NCBI GenBank assembly: GCA_944990035.1
Contig: CALYLX010000150.1
Location: forward strand, 1-64,000
Direction of reading: 5' to 3'
DNA from: Clitopilus passeckerianus
Taxonomy: Eukaryota > Basidiomycota > Agaricomycetes > Agaricales > Entolomataceae
DNA length: 64,000 nt
The notes under the pieces are model-generated. The model worked only from the letters and a program-made list of their open reading frames with translations. It was not told where the DNA came from and searched no databases. Positions within the stretch are counted from its first letter, which is position 1. Each line of letters starts with the position of its first letter. Both the position numbers and the translations under genes were made by a program. Below are positions 60,521 through 64,000 of the stretch, piece by piece.

Positions 60521-61642
60521 GCTCCACCTCCCCAGCCATAGTCAGACTGCCAAGATTCTAGGTATCGTATCTACCACTACAAACCAGCCTAATTTGTAGC
60601 ATACCCTCTCAGAGAAAAGCAGATACACCAGGCGTACGTCGATGACTCCATTCTCATTATTCGGTATTACGGCGAATCAGAGAACATTGGAAGCTACTTT
60701 CTCAGCTAAGTAACTCTGTACACTAGACGGACTGTAGTAATCCCAGGATTACAGTCCATTAACACGAACAGCCTTGTGGCGTGTGAGAAGGAGGGAATTT
60801 CATAGGCCTCCGCCATATGAGTTTATTCAAGGTTCGGTTCATTTGAATGGAACAACCTGGCTATATGGAAGCGTTCTCATTCGAGGCGGAATATCTCCCT
60901 GACGCTCTTTGAGTGGCTAATTCGATATTTTTGCATGCTCGGGGGTTCGATAAGACGAAGAAAGCAGGGCGAGTCCTCAATCACAATTCTCAAGTGCCTA
61001 TCGAAAGGCGGGATGAATACCGGGGCGCTGAAAGACCAAATATGACTTGCACTGGCAGGTCTGGAGACAAATGAGCTCTTCGTACTCTCAGCAAGTTATT
61101 TGGCGGTTTTTGGCTTATGGGAAAATATATCATGTCCGATCAATAACCCCCCAAATAGGCGAAGTCACGGGACCGACCAGGCCACCAGTTCCGATCCAAG
61201 CCTTGGCCAACCACACTTTGCTTTTTCGTGGAACATCAACGTACGTAACCGGCGACGACGTGGAAGCACCCATTTAATAGAAGCAATCTGATTGAAGGCT
61301 ATCAAGTGGCTTGAGACCACGATTCGCCGGATCTTTTTCACTTCCTGTCTAGTTGCTGGTCATGGTCCAAGTATTCTTTATAGGGCCTTTACGACATCCC
61401 CAAGCCTGCTCAAGGTCATCTGAGCAGGTTCTCTCGTGGGTAGTCGTGGTCAGAGGGCTTGGACTCCACGCTATCTCCCATGGATCATTCGAGCATCAGT
61501 GCCTCGAAGCAGGCAGCCTGTCAAAATAAATGCCGTTATGGTCGATTAGGGCCAACTGAAGTATCTGCTTGCCTGAACTCAATGCTTCTTTGGATGTTTA
61601 TAACAAGACCCATGCAATTCTCGGACACCTAAAGCGTAATCG

Positions 61643-63734
61643 ATGTCGATGAAGAGTAGCCTCCCCTACCTAGCGGCTCTGGCCGTTGGTACCGTCTTAT
61701 TGACCCGTTCACGGCAAAAAAAGACACCTCCGTTGCCACCTAGCCCTCCAGCTGAATTTCTCCTAGGCCATGCCCGATTGATTCCTCCCGAGGATCAGGA
61801 CATGGTATTCTACAAACTAGGCAAGCAATATGGTAAGTCTGGTCGAATCCTCTGGATATTCGCGACGAACGCTCAAACTTAGTATAGGCGACGTTGTGTA
61901 CCTTAGATTTCCCGGGCGGGATGTGATCGTCCTCAACAGCACAGAAGCTGCCTTTGACCTTCTTGAGAAGCGAGGGGCAATATACAGCGACAGGGGAGAA
62001 TTCGCTGTTTTCGACTTGTAAGTGCTAGATGGACTCGCGAAAACTCATTAGCTCAGGTGTTATGTACCATAGGATGGGGTGGGAGCGCACTCTGACGTTC
62101 ATCAGATATGGAAAGACTTTTCAACTACATAGGCGCCTATTCCAAGACTACCTCGCTGCGAACAAGATTCAGAACTATGAACAGATCATGACCACTGAAA
62201 CCAATGTTCTCCTACAGTCCATCCTGCATGGCGCATCAAGCTGGGAGAATCACATTGAAAGGTAGACCTTAATCTCATCGAGCCTACATCCTTTTGGTGA
62301 ACTTCTCCCTGTCCGCCATACAGATTTGCAACCTCAATCATCGTCAATGTTGCCTACGGTTTCAGGATCGAATCTGATGACGATGAATATCTGAAGATAA
62401 CAAGCGGCGTTAAGCATGCCCTAAGCAACAGCGGCTCTCCTGGGGGCAGTCCTGTCGACTTGTTACCCTTCCGTATGTCTTTTCAAACTATGCTCGTAAA
62501 AATCCTGCAGCTAAGTTATGCCCGGATACTTAGTTAAGCATATGCCAAGCTGGTTCCCTGGAACATACTATGCTACTTTTGCCCGCGAAAACAAGAAGCA
62601 CGTGGAAGCTATGCGCAATTATCCGCTCAAGCTGGTCCAGGAATCTATGGTAAGTCCTTGGGGGAATAACGGGGCAGGTCTGTATCGACCTAACACTTGT
62701 AGGCCGCAAGAAATGCCAAGCCCTCATTCCTGGCCTCCCATCTTGAAGCGATGGACCGGGAAGGCACGAACTACAAGTATTCGATGGAAGACATCAAAGG
62801 TGCTGCGGGTACTATGTATGCTGGTGGTGCGGAGACGGTGAGCATACCGTGGCTCCACCCTCAATCACCGAAGCTAATTCGGTTGTGCAGACATCAAGTG
62901 CGCTGGGCAGCTTCTTCTACTCAATGACGTTATATCCGGAAATGCAACAACGCGCTCAAAAGCAGATCGACGGTGTGGTTGGCACTGACAGACTTCCCAC
63001 TTTTGAAGATAGAAAGGATTTACCATATATTGAAGCGATTTACCAGGAAATTCTGCGATGCTATCCTGTCGTGCCAATGGGTAGGCCCTCTTTGATATTG
63101 TACCCCAGTCTTCCCCGTTCAACTTGAGAACAGGAGTCCCACATCTCTCTACAGAGGATGATGTATATAGAGGCATGTACATTCCGAAGGGTTCCATGGT
63201 CATCGCAAACACTAGGTGGGTTCTATCATCCGCGGTGATCAGACGGGTCCTGAGTCTATTCAAGGGGAATGTCCCTCGATGAGAAGGTGTATACAGACCC
63301 GTTCACATTCGATCCGACACGATATCTGCCTGCCCCGGAAGGAAGGAATGAACCCTTCCCGATCGCTGCATTTGGTTTTGGGAGACGGTAAGATTCTACA
63401 CCTTATCTAGACAACAAATAGTGACATAGGCTTTCACAGCGTCTGTCCAGGACGGTATCTAGCCGAGTCGAGTTTGTGGCTTGCAATAGCAAGTATACTC
63501 GCCACTTTCAAGATTTCAAAAGCTATTGACGCAGACGGCAACGAGATCACGCCTTCGTCAAAGTTCATTTCTGGGTTGACCAGGTGTGTCCGAAATGGAT
63601 CTCTTCGTAGCTAAATGCCTGATCAATTGGTAATTGCACACAGTCATCCTGCCCCATTTCCGTGCGTTATCAAGCCTAGAAATCAAGGAGCGTATAATTT
63701 GGTAAAGCAAGCTCCGCTGTGGGATGGTGAATGA
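61643..63734 (+). CDS. Cytochrome P450 (intact copy of the local family)
   Basis: Microsomal heme monooxygenase. ATG 61643 gives the membrane anchor ([20 protein letters not shown]) and hinge [20 protein letters not shown]. Exons continue [80 protein letters not shown] and [19 protein letters not shown], joined to [11 protein letters not shown] (complete helix I). Next are [17 protein letters not shown] (ExxR), [40 protein letters not shown] (PERF-like region) and AAFGFGRR joined to [15 protein letters not shown] (heme loop with Cys). The last exon ends [12 protein letters not shown] count about nine introns, all GT..AG and in phase, and the protein is near 510 residues, the usual length. Substrate cannot be told. 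Confidence 0.92.
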
Positions 63735-64000
63735 TCGTGGAAAATGTAGAATTTCCGGCACACTAAACTCGGAGGCATGGTCACAACTCCTCACCATAGT
63801 AATTGCATTGGGACTGTACTCTACGTGATTCATTGTCTACATTACTGGCGGTTCGAAAGACGTGACTATTGCGGCCGCGCTTCGAAATGTCACACAACTT
63901 TTTTGAATGTTAAATATAGGGTAAACTCTGGTACGTATAGGTGTGGGTCCGAACTAATGAACGCTAAGGCTGATATAGAGCAGGCAACTGAACGCAACCA
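63735..64000. other. Right edge, no gene recognised
   Basis: The last 266 bases follow the P450 stop. No coding or repeat signal seen. Confidence 0.5.

Larger units (their letters stand above)
58817..61642. other. Long intergenic region with small repeats
   Basis: About 2.8 kb without a recognisable gene. It holds a TTAA microsatellite (59484-59501), the GCGCG inverted repeat (60314-60328), the GTAGGTC array (60449-60520) and an imperfect hairpin (60729-60757). Open frames up to 118 codons (59531-59887) show no motif. Confidence 0.5.

Noticed and set aside
51748..63734. Secondary-metabolite gene cluster
   Set aside because: P450 copies only; no terpene synthase, PKS, NRPS, transporter or methyltransferase among the neighbours.

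Overview
The window reads as nuclear DNA of a mushroom-forming basidiomycete (Agaricomycete type). Genes lie close together on both strands. Most are split by short introns of about 45-75 bases with GT..YAG ends. The best-matching families are eukaryotic: U1-70K, SWI1, AP-3 beta, ZPR1, mitofissin, several P450s and a homeobox factor with a C-terminal module I know from basidiomycetes. I saw no tRNA, rRNA, CRISPR array or intact transposase.

Layout. 1-0.8 kb: homeobox transcription factor running off the left edge. 2.6-6.4 kb: U1-70K (-), COX10 (+), a ZNF830-like nuclear protein (-). 6.7-11.4 kb: two tandem GH79 glycoside hydrolases (-). 12.1-18.0 kb: CCDC130/Saf4-like splicing factor (+) converging on an ARID/SWI1 chromatin-remodelling subunit (-). 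18.0-22.2 kb: gene-poor stretch with scattered decayed coding-like patches. 22.3-39.1 kb: dense housekeeping block with a TMEM41/DedA-type membrane protein, an inositol polyphosphate 5-phosphatase, NPT1, RRP41, TRM8, CIT1, ATG44 and AP-3 beta. 39.4-42.7 kb: a diverged ~0.4-kb direct repeat followed by a frame-broken gene of unknown function. 43.1-50.5 kb: ZPR1, a Zn2Cys6 regulator and a CobW/ZNG1 GTPase. 51.7-63.7 kb: three P450 loci of one family (one apparently intact, two decayed) around a Ras-like GTPase and a J-domain protein.

How the genes work together. The housekeeping genes serve splicing, RNA decay, tRNA modification, NAD salvage, mitochondrial respiration, vesicle traffic and mitophagy; I see no operon-like logic. 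Several pairs are divergent with 0.2-0.5 kb between starts (U1-70K/COX10, NPT1/RRP41, TRM8/CIT1, ZPR1/Zn2Cys6 factor), so shared promoters are likely. The GH79 pair and the P450 group are the accessory, duplicating parts of the window.

A caution for every reader: many clearly essential genes carry one-base frame breaks, nearly all of them deletions and mostly in short homopolymers. COX10 alone has about six. This looks like uncorrected sequencing error rather than biology, so exon borders and 'pseudogene' calls should be read with that in mind. I found no convincing wholly new biological system. The most interesting candidates are the P450 birth-and-decay series, the ~22-bp periodic GTAGGTC array near 60.45 kb, the unknown gene at 40.7-42.7 kb and the orphan region at 18-22 kb.
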